A DNA stretch of 64,000 nucleotides from Ectobius pallidus (lineage: Eukaryota > Arthropoda > Insecta > Blattodea > Ectobiidae), in the NCBI GenBank assembly GCA_964059195.1, contig CAXKWD010000005.1, forward strand, positions 140,827,686 through 140,891,685, given 5' to 3'. The notes beneath the pieces are model-generated. The model was not told where the DNA came from. It did not search any database and was given only the letters and a program-made list of their open reading frames with translations. Shown here one piece after another: positions 22,573 to 32,920 of this stretch (positions are counted from its first letter, which is position 1; the number at the start of each line of letters is the position of its first letter). Both the position numbers and the translations under genes were made by a program.

Positions 22573-22992
22573 TGCCACCGTTGTCAGTTAATTCATTTTG
22601 AAGCCAGATTTGGCATTTAAAATATTCAGATAACCAGATAAAAGTTTGTATCAATGTGGGTCTTTCTCTTTTCTTCATTTAGGCACTTTCAGAAATTTAA
22701 AAACATTCATATGCAATTGTATCAAATGATTGAATAAATATTCCCCTATTGAATTCTCCCTATAGTTTTTAGAATAAGAGGAAAAATCTTAAAAGAAAAT
22801 AATGTACGGTATCCTACAGGATATAGTAGTTTCTCTTAAAATTGTAATACAATAATGGAAAGGAAATTTGAAGATAATTTTAAATTTCATGTAAAATTTC
22901 AGAATAAGGTACAAAAATAAACTACTATAAGCCTAATCATTGTGTTATTGAATAATCATTGTTATTGTTATTGTTTTATCATTGAACTAACT

Positions 22993-23040
22993 AGATATAC
23001 AAGCATTCATGAGCCACAGATTATTGTCTCTGTTGGACAC
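22993..23040 (-). mobile_element. 48-bp tail-only insertion with perfect 14-bp target duplication
   Basis: The insert begins AGATATACAAGCATTCATGA and ends TGTTGGACAC. It is the complement of the 3' tail of the element at 18944-19461 (19414-19461). Perfect direct repeats TCATTGAACTAACT flank it (22979-22992 and 23041-23054). It is an extremely 5'-truncated copy, retaining only the tail. This shows that the tail alone defines the 3' end used for insertion. Confidence 0.88.
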
Positions 23041-23185
23041 TCATTGAACTAACTGTTTTCTTAGCAGTCCGGCGTTGGTTTGTATACTGTGTGAGAAAAT
23101 GAGTGGGTAGGCAAGTCTCAAATTAAGTATGAAAAATACACGAGTTAGGTAAATCCACTACAATTCAGAACCGCGGTTCTACCGC

Positions 23186-23284
23186 CACTTTTATTTCTCT
23201 TTGTAAATGACGTATGCAGTCATTCAACCACGTCAGCTAAGTTTCGTTACAATATAAAAATGCCATTAAAACTAAACTGCCTGT
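23186..23284 (+). repeat. Local dispersed repeat, copy 2
   Basis: Partner of 22476-22572. The copies have diverged by substitutions and a small indel around CAGCTAAGTTTCGTTACAAT. Neither termini nor target duplications were identified. Confidence 0.65.
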
Positions 23285-24456
23285 ACACATGCAAACTAAC
23301 TGAGTTATAAGGATGTTGCACGTGATGCTGGGGGAGTTTGTATAGGGAATTTATATAATTGTAGCAAGGAGGATAGGATATACTCGGGTGGAAAATGTTA
23401 GTGTTCGGCATTCAAAATAGACTTGTCTTAATTTAATGATCACAGTCGTCTTCAAAATACACCGAGAAGGGGAGAAAAGTTTATGTAAACCATCTTCAAA
23501 GGTTGTACAAAACTTTGTGAGACTTCTTCAGTGTTCCAGGAAGTCTATGTTTAAGGGACCCAGAGCTCCTACTAGATTTATGTCGAATTAATTCTTTCTA
23601 ATGTTTATTTTCTCAAACTCCTGTCAGAACAGAATGAATTTTAAACAGCTTATTCCTAAATGTTGAAATTAACTTAAAAATGGATTAATTTCGAAAAAAC
23701 TAATCTGCAAGTTATTAAAATAAAGAAAAATGCCCACTTTGTTGCTGATTTCTACAGCATTTAGATTTACTTTTGAAAAATCTACGCATAAAATCGTTGA
23801 ATTAAATTATGAACTGAATATTTCCTTGAAGTTTGAAAGAATACTGACTAGAATATGATAAAAGCTACATTTTTGCACAGCAAAAATAAAGTTGCGATAA
23901 ATGCCATCGAAGTTTTTGGTAAATTGCAACTAAATATATTTGAATTATCCCAAAGATATCGTTAGATATCGCCAATTGCTGCAGGATATCAGGAACAATG
24001 CATTTTACTCTATGGTATATTGTGTTTTTACTTTGATTTCAGGGTATGATACTAAATTTATTGTCATCTAACCTGATTGTGGTTACATATTTGCCAAGTT
24101 TTGCAGTTGGAGAAAAGAATGACCTCACCCACGAAATGTAAAAAGAATTTAACTCTTTTATTCAAGTGCCAGTTATAAAGTATATAACGTACACAATAGT
24201 ATATTGCGACACAAGGGCGGAAAGGCACGTAAATGCCTTTACGGTCCGTGTGTTGCATGCTATTTTTTGCACGACGGTTACTTATATCAATTTAATTATA
24301 TTAATTGTGATATTACCTGAAAATATTATGTATATACAGTCTTGAAGAATGGTGCTTATTTCAGAAAGGGATTCGCATTTGTTATTGTTTATGGCAACCG
24401 AATATTTATAAAGCGGGGAGGCCTTGGTAATTTCTGCTCGCAAATAAGCATTTGCG
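23285..24456. other. No recognised feature
   Basis: AT-rich; the 64-codon frame at 24064-24258 (minus) is unrecognised. A short GGGCGGAAAGG at about 24216 echoes the hairpin at 24457. Confidence 0.4.
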
Positions 24457-24528
24457 GGCGGTAAAGTAACTTTCCGCCCGTCGCCCCTAGCAACAAGTCA
24501 CTTTCCGCCCGTCGCCCCTAGCAACAAG
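24457..24528. repeat. GC-rich hairpin plus 31-bp tandem duplication
   Basis: CGGGCGGTAAAGT followed by AACTTTCCGCCCG (about 24455-24480) forms a near-perfect stem. ACTTTCCGCCCGTCGCCCCT with AGCAACAAG then occurs twice in direct order (24469-24497 and 24500-24528), identical with a 2-bp spacer. The segment is markedly more GC-rich than its surroundings. Perfect identity implies a recent duplication. Confidence 0.8.
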
Positions 24529-24810
24529 ATTGCGTGTGGTAATGTCAAGTTACGATCCATGTAAACAACTTTCGTAAGTAACACTTACTAGCTAAGGAGT
24601 GCAAAAATGGATTTTTAAACAGCTGAAAGTGGCAAAAATGAAGACAGAAAATGGCAAACGAATTAATCATTGCTTTATTAAGTAATATTTGGTTAATTGA
24701 TTTGAAATTGGCTATAATTATCTATAATATTTTTCAATATTATTGTTGAATATTAATCCCTCCGATCCATAATATATAAACGGGTATTTTATGTTCTACA
24801 GTATGGTGTA

Positions 24811-25000
24811 GTCGGCCGCGGTAATCTATAGGTACCATGCCGGCCTCTAGATCTGAAGGTCGCGGGAATCAAACCCGGCCGAGGTCGACGAATTTTTCAG
24901 GACATAATCCTGGACACGGGGTCCTGCGGGAGGGACTATAAGCTGGGAGGCCCGTGGTAGATTTATTTTCTTCGTAAAAGAACTCCACTAGACAAAATTC
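24811..25000 (+). mobile_element. tRNA-derived SINE with a different head and a shared tail
   Basis: Head GTCGGCCGCGGTAATCTATA and box B-like GGTCGCGGGAATCAAACCCG, then GGCCGAGGTCGACGAATTTT, and a tail with CGTAAAAGAACTCC. The post-box-B GGTCGA segment and the AAAAGAAC tail are shared with the SINE at 11720-11903, but the tRNA head is different. Target duplications could not be defined. Confidence 0.75.
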
Positions 25001-25694
25001 ATCGTCTCATACACGTCCAAGTAACATCTTGTTTTCGGAGGGGGTGAGACGATGGACTTACCACCTGTCACTTTACCCTCTCTCGGAAAATAATCGTAAT
25101 CAAATTCACTTAGGTAACAGAAACCTTCACTTGGAGGCCCTACGCCTGAACACTGGGGGCAATGGGAAAAATATAACAATAAGGTATAGACATGTTAAAT
25201 TTTAAAGAATTAGATGATTAGGCTGTTTATATGTCTATGCTACATTACATGTTACGATTTGATATATGTACAGGTAGGGGGGGAATCGGACAGACTAAAA
25301 TATCTAAGTTGCCGATATGAGCCACTCCCTCATAGCAGAGAATGTATTGAAATTTGTTCTAGTGTCGACTGTTGACTTAGCCCACTTCGAAACCCATTAG
25401 GGCATTGTAAGAGGGTCGTAACTTGAGCTAAAGCGTCAGAATTATATGTAAATATCCTCATATTTGGGGAAATCCTTCCACCATCAGCTACAAGAGTAGG
25501 TCCGCATTTTTTCCCTCTACATGTACATATCGACAATCATTGCAGGAGTAGGCCTTCCTCTTTTAAAGTTGCATCGTATTTGTTAACTTTGCAGTAGCTA
25601 TGCGCATTGAACGTCGAAGCGCACGTGCTATAAAGCCGAGCATTATTCCTGTTCTTATACCATATTATGGAACGGAGAGAGTAATAGTTTACAA
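25001..25694. other. No recognised feature
   Basis: Short frames on the minus strand (24988-25179, 25330-25536, 25537-25746) show no family signature. Confidence 0.4.
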
Positions 25695-25696
25695 TA

Positions 25697-26227
25697 CAGG
25701 GTGTCTCAAAAAAATTTACCAACACTTTGAATGAGTATAAAAACATTATTTATGAACGTAGAGACAAGTTTAAAGGCTTGAATTACAGATGTACAGATTA
25801 CAGATTACACTACCATCGAGATGTAAGAGCTCACCTCCATGCAGCTTATCCAAACACATGGATTGGATGAAGGAGTAGCATTGAATACCCTGCGCGTTCC
25901 CCAGACCTCACGCCAATGGGCTTCTTTATATGGGGATACCTCAAGGACAGAGTTTATCGCACAAAACCAACTATGATGCACTGAAATTGGAAATTGAAAG
26001 ACAATGTTGCGAAATTCCAAATGAACTGTGTCATGACGTTTGCGAATCCATTGGTTCGCGTTATCAGCTTTGTCTGGATAATGACGGTCATCAATTTGAA
26101 CATTTGCGAACATGATTCTTTAATTACATGTTTCTTCTGTTATTCAAGCCTTTAAACTTGTCTCTATGTTCATAAATAATGTTTCTATACTCATTCAAAG
26201 TGTTAGTACATTTTTTGAGACACCCTG
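25697..26227 (+). mobile_element. Internally deleted mariner-like element, 531 bp, about 88-bp TIRs
   Basis: Starts CAGGGTGTCTCAAAAAAATT and ends with the inverted form, inside a TA duplication (25695-25696, 26228-26229). Inverted similarity extends about 88 bp inward (CACTTTGAATGAGTATA, AACATTATTTATGAAC, GAGACAAGTTTAAAGG). The interior encodes only the C-terminal third of a transposase (25810-26115). Autonomous mariners are about 1.3 kb, so roughly 0.8 kb is missing. Confidence 0.9.
25810..26115 (+). pseudogene. Mariner-like transposase, C-terminal remnant
   Basis: Translation across breaks shows YHRDVRAHLHAAYPNTWIG, an in-frame stop, then RSPDLTPMGFFIWGYLKDRV. A 1-base shift follows, with LEIERQCCEIPNELCHDVCE and a stop near 26115. 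SPDL contains the third catalytic Asp of the DDD/E triad. The first two acidic residues are absent with the deleted N-terminal region. It cannot encode an active enzyme. Confidence 0.85.
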
Positions 26228-26229
26228 TA

Positions 26230-26740
26230 TTTACATTAGACATTTTACAATTTACAATTTACCTAAGACAGTGTGGCTTGTTTATAAACAATTCCGGGAA
26301 CTGAGGCATGCGAATGGACAAGACAATACATGTGTGGAGTAGCGGTAGTAGCTCAAGAAGGAAACAATAACGAGGTCAAGGAGTCCCATGAGGGCGGGTT
26401 CATTCATAACTTGATTCGCGGTGCGTTGGTTCAACTCTACTTAGTTATTCCGTAGCTTTTTCTTGTTGTGGTACGCTCTTCTTGTAGGATTTTAAAATTA
26501 ACAAGGTCGAAACTCACAAAGGAACATTTAATATGAAATTCAATATAGTATGAAAACTCTGCAAGGAAGTTTAAAGTCATTTATTTATAAAAACATCTAA
26601 AGCCCACTCATATCTTAAAAGCTGCTATTGAGCATTCTTCAATCGTATACAGTAGGCCTAATGAGAATTTCAATAGTAGTAATTGGATGGAGAAGAGTTT
26701 CGAAAACTGCTATCTCCACTAATTTTGCTTCAAAAGAGTA
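26230..26740. other. No recognised feature
   Basis: AT-rich DNA between the mariner element and the local duplication. Confidence 0.35.
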
Positions 26741-27004
26741 CATTATGCAACAAACCTATAATGACATATATTAAGATCGAGTATGTTTACGAAACGAGCA
26801 AATCATAATTTCATACAATATCTTCAGATAAAATTTTACCTTATCTGTTACTGTTACATCAATTCATTTCATCTATAAAAGTGATTATTTGAGAATGGAG
26901 TAAGTTGCCATAATACACTGTGCAACAAGCTTATAATGACATATTAAGACACGAGTATGTTTATGAAACGAGCAAAGCGAGTATCATAATTTTCATGATA
27001 TCTT
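26741..27004. repeat. Diverged local duplication (cGAGTATGTTTAyGAAACGAGC block)
   Basis: 26741-26824 and 26914-27004 share GCAACAA.C.TATAATGACAT, ATTAAGA..CGAGTATGTTTA and GAAACGAGCAAA, separated by about 90 bp of unrelated DNA. Orientation is direct. Confidence 0.7.
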
Positions 27005-27958
27005 AGTTACCATTACAGGCAAGTTCCATACGACTGTTTTGTTCGACCATAATTCTAAGTCTAAAAGCTTAAATTTTGAGATTTTAAATTCATTCAACAA
27101 TCAGACCTATGCGCTGTCCTCATCGGCTGGTTGCTGGTTGTCGAAGTTCTTGTCTTCTACGACAGATGGCAGCTCATGGCGTCGGATCAAATAGAACTTC
27201 CTTTTGCTGATATTAAAATTAACAGGGACAGAATTGATTTTATTTTAAATACATGCTATTTACTACACAGTTTTCAGCTGCTACTCTCAAGATCGTTCCG
27301 TGTTCGATAATGACCGGTACCACACCGATGTCATAATGGAAATCTGTATCGTTATGTGTAACATTGTGATACCATTACGTCACACGCAATAAGCGTATCC
27401 TTGTATGGCCAAACAAAAACGTAGTGTTGAAATTTGTCTATCTACACCTTTTGACCATCTGTCTAAATATTTTAAAAATTTAACGTACATAGGGTCTATC
27501 AAATTGATAAATAGACATTCAAACTTTAGATCACATCCACGTCCCCATACGTACGATATAAGACGAAATTAAACAAATCCTTTAATTGAACTTAAGTGTT
27601 TTAAATCTCCATGTCTAACAATACACTTTTACGAGTAGTGTAGGTTCCACATTATTCAATTCCGTTGTTAAAAACAACCCTGAATTAAACAATCTGATTA
27701 ATTACACATTTATAGTTATTTAGACAACTAGTTACAAAAGTAAAGCTTTAATAATAACGGGAGAGTCAAGTTAGAACAAGTCTCACTAATTACTGAAGGT
27801 AATTTTGTAACGTGTCGTCTACAATATTGTATCTACGTTCAGTCTATTTATCGTAAATTATTTTTTAAATTCTGAAATTTATATAAGTTATACATTTGAG
27901 TCAGTCAAAGCCTACTCTAAGGCGAAATGAATAAATTTTTTCTGAAAATTGTGACTTT
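27005..27958. other. No recognised feature
   Basis: No coding frame of note and no repeat terminus. Confidence 0.4.
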
Positions 27959-28290
27959 CTTTTTGTTGTATTTTATTCTCTGGATTTTCCTCTTTAAATT
28001 GATATAGGCTATGATACATAACTATACTATAATTCTATCTATACTACTTTTTTATTTTTCTGAGACCATCAAGACTATGGCGCAGGGATGTTTTCATTTT
28101 GAAGTTCAATTGGTTTTTGGATGAATATTTAGATTTTCTTGTTATTAGTACATTTTATTCTCCGGAATTTTCTCTTTAAAACGGAATATCATACATAATT
28201 TTAATACATATAATTCTATCCATGCATTTTTTATTTTTTCTGAGAAGATCCAGACTATGACTAAGATGTTTTAACTTTGAAGCTCGTTTC
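27959..28290. repeat. Diverged tandem duplication, period about 175 bp
   Basis: Units at about 27959-28115 and 28131-28290 share ATTTTATTCTC.GGA.TTT, CCTCTTTAAA, ATACATAA, TATAATTCTATC.AT, TTTTTCTGAGA..ATC.AGA and CTATG. Boundaries are approximate. Confidence 0.7.
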
Positions 28291-30627
28291 CCGTAAGATT
28301 TCTTTTCCAATATACCAAATTTATTCAAGCTAACTCTCAATTAGATCATCTTATTTATGGAATGGGTCAGCCAGTAACCTCACAATCAAATGCCTATAAA
28401 AAGAGATGGTAGTTGAGGAGGGGAGAATAAAACAACTAAAACCTTTTAATAATCAAAATAAATATCTCTCATTTCTCTTCCACGGACAAGATAGGGACAT
28501 GGTAGTTTACCATTCGCTGCACGGTAAGCCACAGTTTAAGTGTAGATGTAGAAAAACGTTTCAATTTCCTCAATGCTGTGGCTGGAATATCAAACATTCA
28601 CGCTTGAAACCCACAAAAAAATGACTTCAAATTATTACCAACTGTTTGGTATTCTCTGAATTTTACCGAGACTTGCACAGCAGGTAAAAATCGACTTTAC
28701 TGCTGAATTCGGACGTTTGTAAAATAAAAAAGACTTAAATCAATAACGGTGGTGAGCTATTACAGAACCGATTGATAGCCGGTCAGCAAGAAGTGCTTTT
28801 TCGCATTCTGCAGCAGTCGGGATGTGGTGAACGGTGCAGTGCTATAGGATCGTTACGGATTTCCATTATTCATGAGGCAGCTAATTCGCGGTTTTGTCAC
28901 CAGGTGGTAGTGCTTCCTGCCCCGTACCATAATTACAGAACAGCACAATAATAATCATAGTTACACAGCTAAGGAACCACAAAACGTAGCATTACTCTTT
29001 ATAATTTAACCTCCTGCATAGTGACGATACATAACATGAGTCAATATGGATAAACTAGCAGAGCAATTTGTCATGGGACTACAATTTTGTACCCATTACC
29101 ACAATATTACATCAAAGTGGATTATTTTTTTTAATTGAATGAAATGATAAAATGTAATGAGAAAATGAGACACTTCACTAAGATAAGCATTTCGAAAAGC
29201 GAACACGTTTAATTTAATGTAGACGCTACATATTAAGTTACCTAAAATAGGTGATTCGCTGGAAATGTGGCTTGGTTTTTATAATTGTTTTTTTATTACT
29301 GTGCTTTTAAGATTATCTAAACTTAAATTGCGAACTCAAGAAGGTCAACATGTCCTCCCAAAATCCGAGAAAGAAGAAAAGACCAAAAGTCATTAGCCTG
29401 ATAAATATGTTTATATAAAATCAGCCATTCTTTATGTTCGTCATGAGAAGATCCACTCTAGCAATGAATCACTGATAACATGAAATCAGTTAAGTTCAAA
29501 CTAAACTTTACTTTGAGGATCTTATTAAACTAAATAGCGATAGGTGAATATAGGAAGGACATATTACATTTAATTTTTAAGAAATCACGACAGATATTTC
29601 TCCGAATTCTACGGTATGCTGCTAGCAAATTTATCTTTCTGTGGGTGTTATTGTTCTTTGCTTAAGACTAAAACTTCTTTATGTTTATCATAGACAGTTT
29701 ACTGTTTAGCATTTAATTTAACTATTAATTCAGATAAAAATAAACTGTCAAGGACTATAACATTTCATTTTTCTACTACTACGCCAGTGACTCTCAAGTT
29801 GAGAGCACTTTGAGTACTCTTGAGTAGAATTATTTGCCTTGTCATAATTTTGCAGTGAAAGGCACTGAAATAAATACTCGTATATAAGAAGTAGTAATGT
29901 ACTATTTTTCTAAAAGGGGTCCTCTAAATACCCCATCCAAGGTTTTATGTTCATTTACAATTTTGGATCTACGTAAATTTATTATGGTATTTTTATAACC
30001 CTTTTTTCCATTAAAATATTTTCAGGCTGATCTCGAATGTGTTATAGGCTACAAAGAGAAAGCGAACAGAACGAAGCAGAAATGGGTAGCCCTTAATAGA
30101 ATAGCATAATTAAGATTTCAGGTCGTACCTTGTAGGCTGGGGCAAGGAAATGTAATACCGTTGTTGGTATTGGAGTGCGGACGTGTTTAAATTAAGGACA
30201 TGATGTTGCCTAGAGACGTGTGTTATCCGAAGCGCGCTTGTTAACAAGAGAAGAGATCTTCATGTGCTACATACTATCTTTCATTCAACTCACTAACACG
30301 AAATAAATTACGGTTCAAAATCCCACGTTATATATCTTATAGCTGTGGTAGGGCCAGTGCCTGGCTTTGACGGTTTCATTGTGGTTATTTCATTTAAGAC
30401 ATGGCAGTGTGAAAGAAGTTTAAAATGACAAATTGCTACCCGCGTAAACGTCGTTAATCAGAATATAAGCTGCTGTCTTGACCACATTTATCAACCCATG
30501 GGTCAAAATACTGCACAGGTCAATGGAAGACTGCGAATGTTCCACTCATACTCTTTGCGCGAAGAGTTTAAGAGACTCTATTCTGAAATTATTATTTTGC
30601 TTGTTTTTGAAGGTAGAGTCATCAAGT
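28291..30627. other. Long stretch without recognised features
   Basis: Frames at 28406-28624 and 30478-30660 (plus) are unrecognised. No TIRs, tails or RNA genes were found. Confidence 0.4.
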
Positions 30628-30839
30628 TTTATGCCGGTTGTCGACCAAGAGCTTAGCTAATTTAGCTTAGCTTAGCTCACATACAGTGAGGGATTACATA
30701 TATAGTTGTGCCGGATTTCATATGTAGTTTTGTCGGCACAACTACATATGAAATCCCGCACTGTATGTAAGCTAAGCTAAGCTAAGTTGGCTAAGCTAAG
30801 CTAAGTTAAGCTTAGTTCTTGGTCGACAACCGGCATAAA
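30628..30839. mobile_element. 212-bp foldback element with TTAGC-type pentamers
   Basis: Outer arms TTTATGCCGGTTGTCGACCA (from 30628) and its complement (to 30839) are nearly perfect. Next inward, both arms carry TTAGC/GCTAA pentamer runs (left about 30651-30677, right about 30770-30812; the right run is longer). Further in, CATACAGTG.GGGATT.CATA and AGTTGTGCC pair across a short loop. No coding and no clear target duplication. Confidence 0.78.
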
Positions 30840-31440
30840 TACTGATATATTCAATTAATAGGAATGCACATGCAAAACTTCAAAAGTAGATATGGGAACT
30901 CGCTCAAAGAACTACTTCTGAATCTAGTTTATCAACTGGTACAACCATCAGGAGCACTAGCCAATCGCTAAGGACATTTTTCCATAACAATTAATCTTAA
31001 TTGTAGAAAAATTTTAATTAATCTATCGCTTTAGGGTCGTTTGATGCACAATTTTTACCGTTAATAACTGATATAGATATCAGCATAGATGAGTACAAAA
31101 ATTAGTCTAGATTTTCTTATGAAACAGATGGGTAAATTACTACGAATTTTTAAACATGGTATTCCCCTTTTTTAAGAAAATACTTTTTCGTGCTCTGCAC
31201 AGATCATCGACAAAAGCGATTCTTCATAAACTCATATTTATATTTCAGTGAGCTTCAGTACAACGTACCCACTGAATGGAATATACAGAAATATTGCACA
31301 TTTATTTTCAATTACATCCTTCATATTGCCATAACTCTTTGACGGAGAATGTTGCATGCACGAACCTTCCATCATTATGCATTTCAAATATAACAGCATA
31401 TTTTCCCATGTACTTAACTATAATGAAGAATAAAGCACAA
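30840..31440. other. No recognised feature
   Basis: AT-rich; nothing supported. Confidence 0.35.
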
Positions 31441-31444
31441 TACA

Positions 31445-31600
31445 CAGGTTGTTTCAAAAATACTTTTACGAACTTCGGGCATGTGTTCTTTACATCAAAA
31501 GAAGGAAAAAAAGTTCATATGAACAAATGTCCCATAATCCTTGTTTTCTCGTTAGAACTGTATAGCGCAAGCGCACCTACGTTGTTGAAATAGGGCTTCT
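31445..31600 (+). mobile_element. Possible single terminus of a DNA transposon
   Basis: CAGGTTGTTTCAAAAATACT after an ACA, with downstream TTCATATGAACAAATGTCC, resembles the CAGGGTGTTTCAAAAAT ends common in arthropod genomes (recalled). No opposite end was found nearby, so it is probably a truncated copy. The 105-codon frame across it (31276-31593) is not recognised. Confidence 0.3.
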
Positions 31601-31924
31601 TGTACTGGAGAGTAAGTGAATAGTCAATAATTACACCCATTAGCCATTATTGTATTCAAAGAACCTAGAATAAATTGTAATTATCTATTCTATTATCCTC
31701 TGTGCAACATTTCAGTTGATTTTGGGCAAAACTATGGTACAAGGGACTTTTAAGGTAATAAAAGTGCGATTAGGAGAAAAATGACATATACTGCACTTTC
31801 AACACAACGTTTATTCCTGTAGTTGTTAAAAAATAGTGGAAAAAGCCCTTTCACATAACTATGTAGTCGTGTTGATTCTTTAAATTATACATTCTTTCCT
31901 TATATTGAAAACAAGTTTAATTTT

Positions 31925-31972
31925 TCCCGCCCTTATCGCGACCCACCGCGACCCACAGTTTGAGAACCACTG
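31925..31972 (-). mobile_element. Solitary hAT-like terminus
   Basis: Read on the minus strand, the sequence is CAGTGGTTCTCAAACTGTGG, followed by GTCGCGGTGGGTCGCGATAA. This is the well-known hAT terminal form CAGTGGTTCTCAA. The other terminus is not visible within several hundred bases, so the element is truncated or very degraded and the left boundary is arbitrary. Confidence 0.6.
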
Positions 31973-32347
31973 GTCTAAGGCATACATAGCAACCTGTTGT
32001 TTCTAGCTTGTACCTCCTGGAGATACAACGCCTTAAGAAGAGACATAAAGAAGACTAACAGTGGACATCGAAAGCGCACTGGTATTATAGTGCACATATA
32101 GTAGAAAGAAAATGGACAAAACGTGCAATGTCACTTTGATTACCATCTCCTTTTAGTCGCTAGAGGTCAAGGATATATAAATTATTTCCAAAATGCCTTG
32201 AATAATAATGAATTCTAGGGATATAACATTCAATTCAATTCTGGCCAATTCAGCACAGACGTGTGCGAAAACACGAGAAGCAGACACGAAACTGTGATTC
32301 TGTCTACTGATAGTGTCTTACTTAAATAATGTGGTTTTTATTTCATT

Positions 32348-32403
32348 AAGTGCCAGAATTATACTTTCTAAGATTGTATAGTGAACGGGAAAAATGTTTA
32401 ACC

Positions 32404-32464
<61 letters not shown>

Positions 32465-32628
32465 GAGTCTGTAGGCGCGATAACTCGAATACGCTTCATT
32501 GGAATTCCATGAAACTTAGTATTCACACTTAAACGACCATGGGACAAAACCTATTGATTTTGGAACAAATCGGTTGACCGGAACCAGAGTAACGATTAAT
32601 TAACAGTCGCATGCTTTTTAAATGGCAA
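32348..32628 (+). repeat. Dispersed repeat, copy 1, containing a (TAA)n expansion
   Basis: Shares AAGTGCCA, TACTTTCTAAGA, GTGAACGG.AAAA, CATGAAACTTAGTAT.CACAC, CCTATTGATTTTGGA and ATGCTTTT with 37268-37486 in direct orientation. In this copy the middle has been replaced or enlarged by the TAA microsatellite. Confidence 0.8.
32405..32464. repeat. (TAA)n microsatellite
   Basis: About 60 bases of TAA with one ACT interruption, inside the dispersed repeat. The isoleucine run in the frame at 32350-32532 results from it. Confidence 0.95.
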
Positions 32629-32643
32629 ATTATCACTATACTA

Positions 32644-32920
32644 CAAGGCGTATTTTTAAAGTAAGTTTTAAAAACTTGCTTTTTAATATAGTAAGTTTTT
32701 AAAAATAATTTTTAATTTTTAAAAATATAATTTTAAATTGGTTAAGAAAATAAAAATTCTTTTCCAAATACTTACACCTTACACTAATTCTCCACATAGT
32801 CAACGCGGTTATTCAGACACTTGTCGTAATGGGAAACCAGTTTTTGTATTCCTTCGTCAAAGAATGATGCAGTCTGTGACGAAAGCCAAGTCTGCACTTC
32901 TTGTTCGACAACAAAAGTAA
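32644..32920 (-). mobile_element. 3' part of a mariner element
   Basis: Carries the transposase C-terminus (32784-32920, minus). Beyond it lies an AT-rich 3' UTR reaching a candidate terminus at 32644 (CAAGGCGTATTTTTAAAGTA) preceded by TA. No matching inverted terminus was seen to the right, so the 5' part is missing. Confidence 0.55.
32784..32920 (-). pseudogene. Mariner transposase C-terminal fragment
   Basis: The minus-strand translation EQEVQTWLSSQTASFFDEGI continues QKLVSHYDKCLNNRVDYVEN and stop. The F-(Y/F)-D-x-G-I-Q-K-L-V-x-x-Y-D-K-C-L-N-x-x-x-D-Y-V-E-K/N ending is diagnostic for mariner transposases. The DDD catalytic domain is not present in the window. A different mariner lineage lies at 57117-58047. 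Confidence 0.85.

Noticed and set aside
22976..23054. Simple tandem duplication of TCATTGAACTAACT
   Set aside because: The intervening 48 bp matches a retroposon tail elsewhere in the window, so a target duplication explains it better.
30651..30812. Interstitial telomere
   Set aside because: The unit is TTAGC rather than the insect TTAGG, and it lies in inverted arms of a foldback element.
32350..32532. Polyisoleucine frame
   Set aside because: Produced by the (TAA)n microsatellite.
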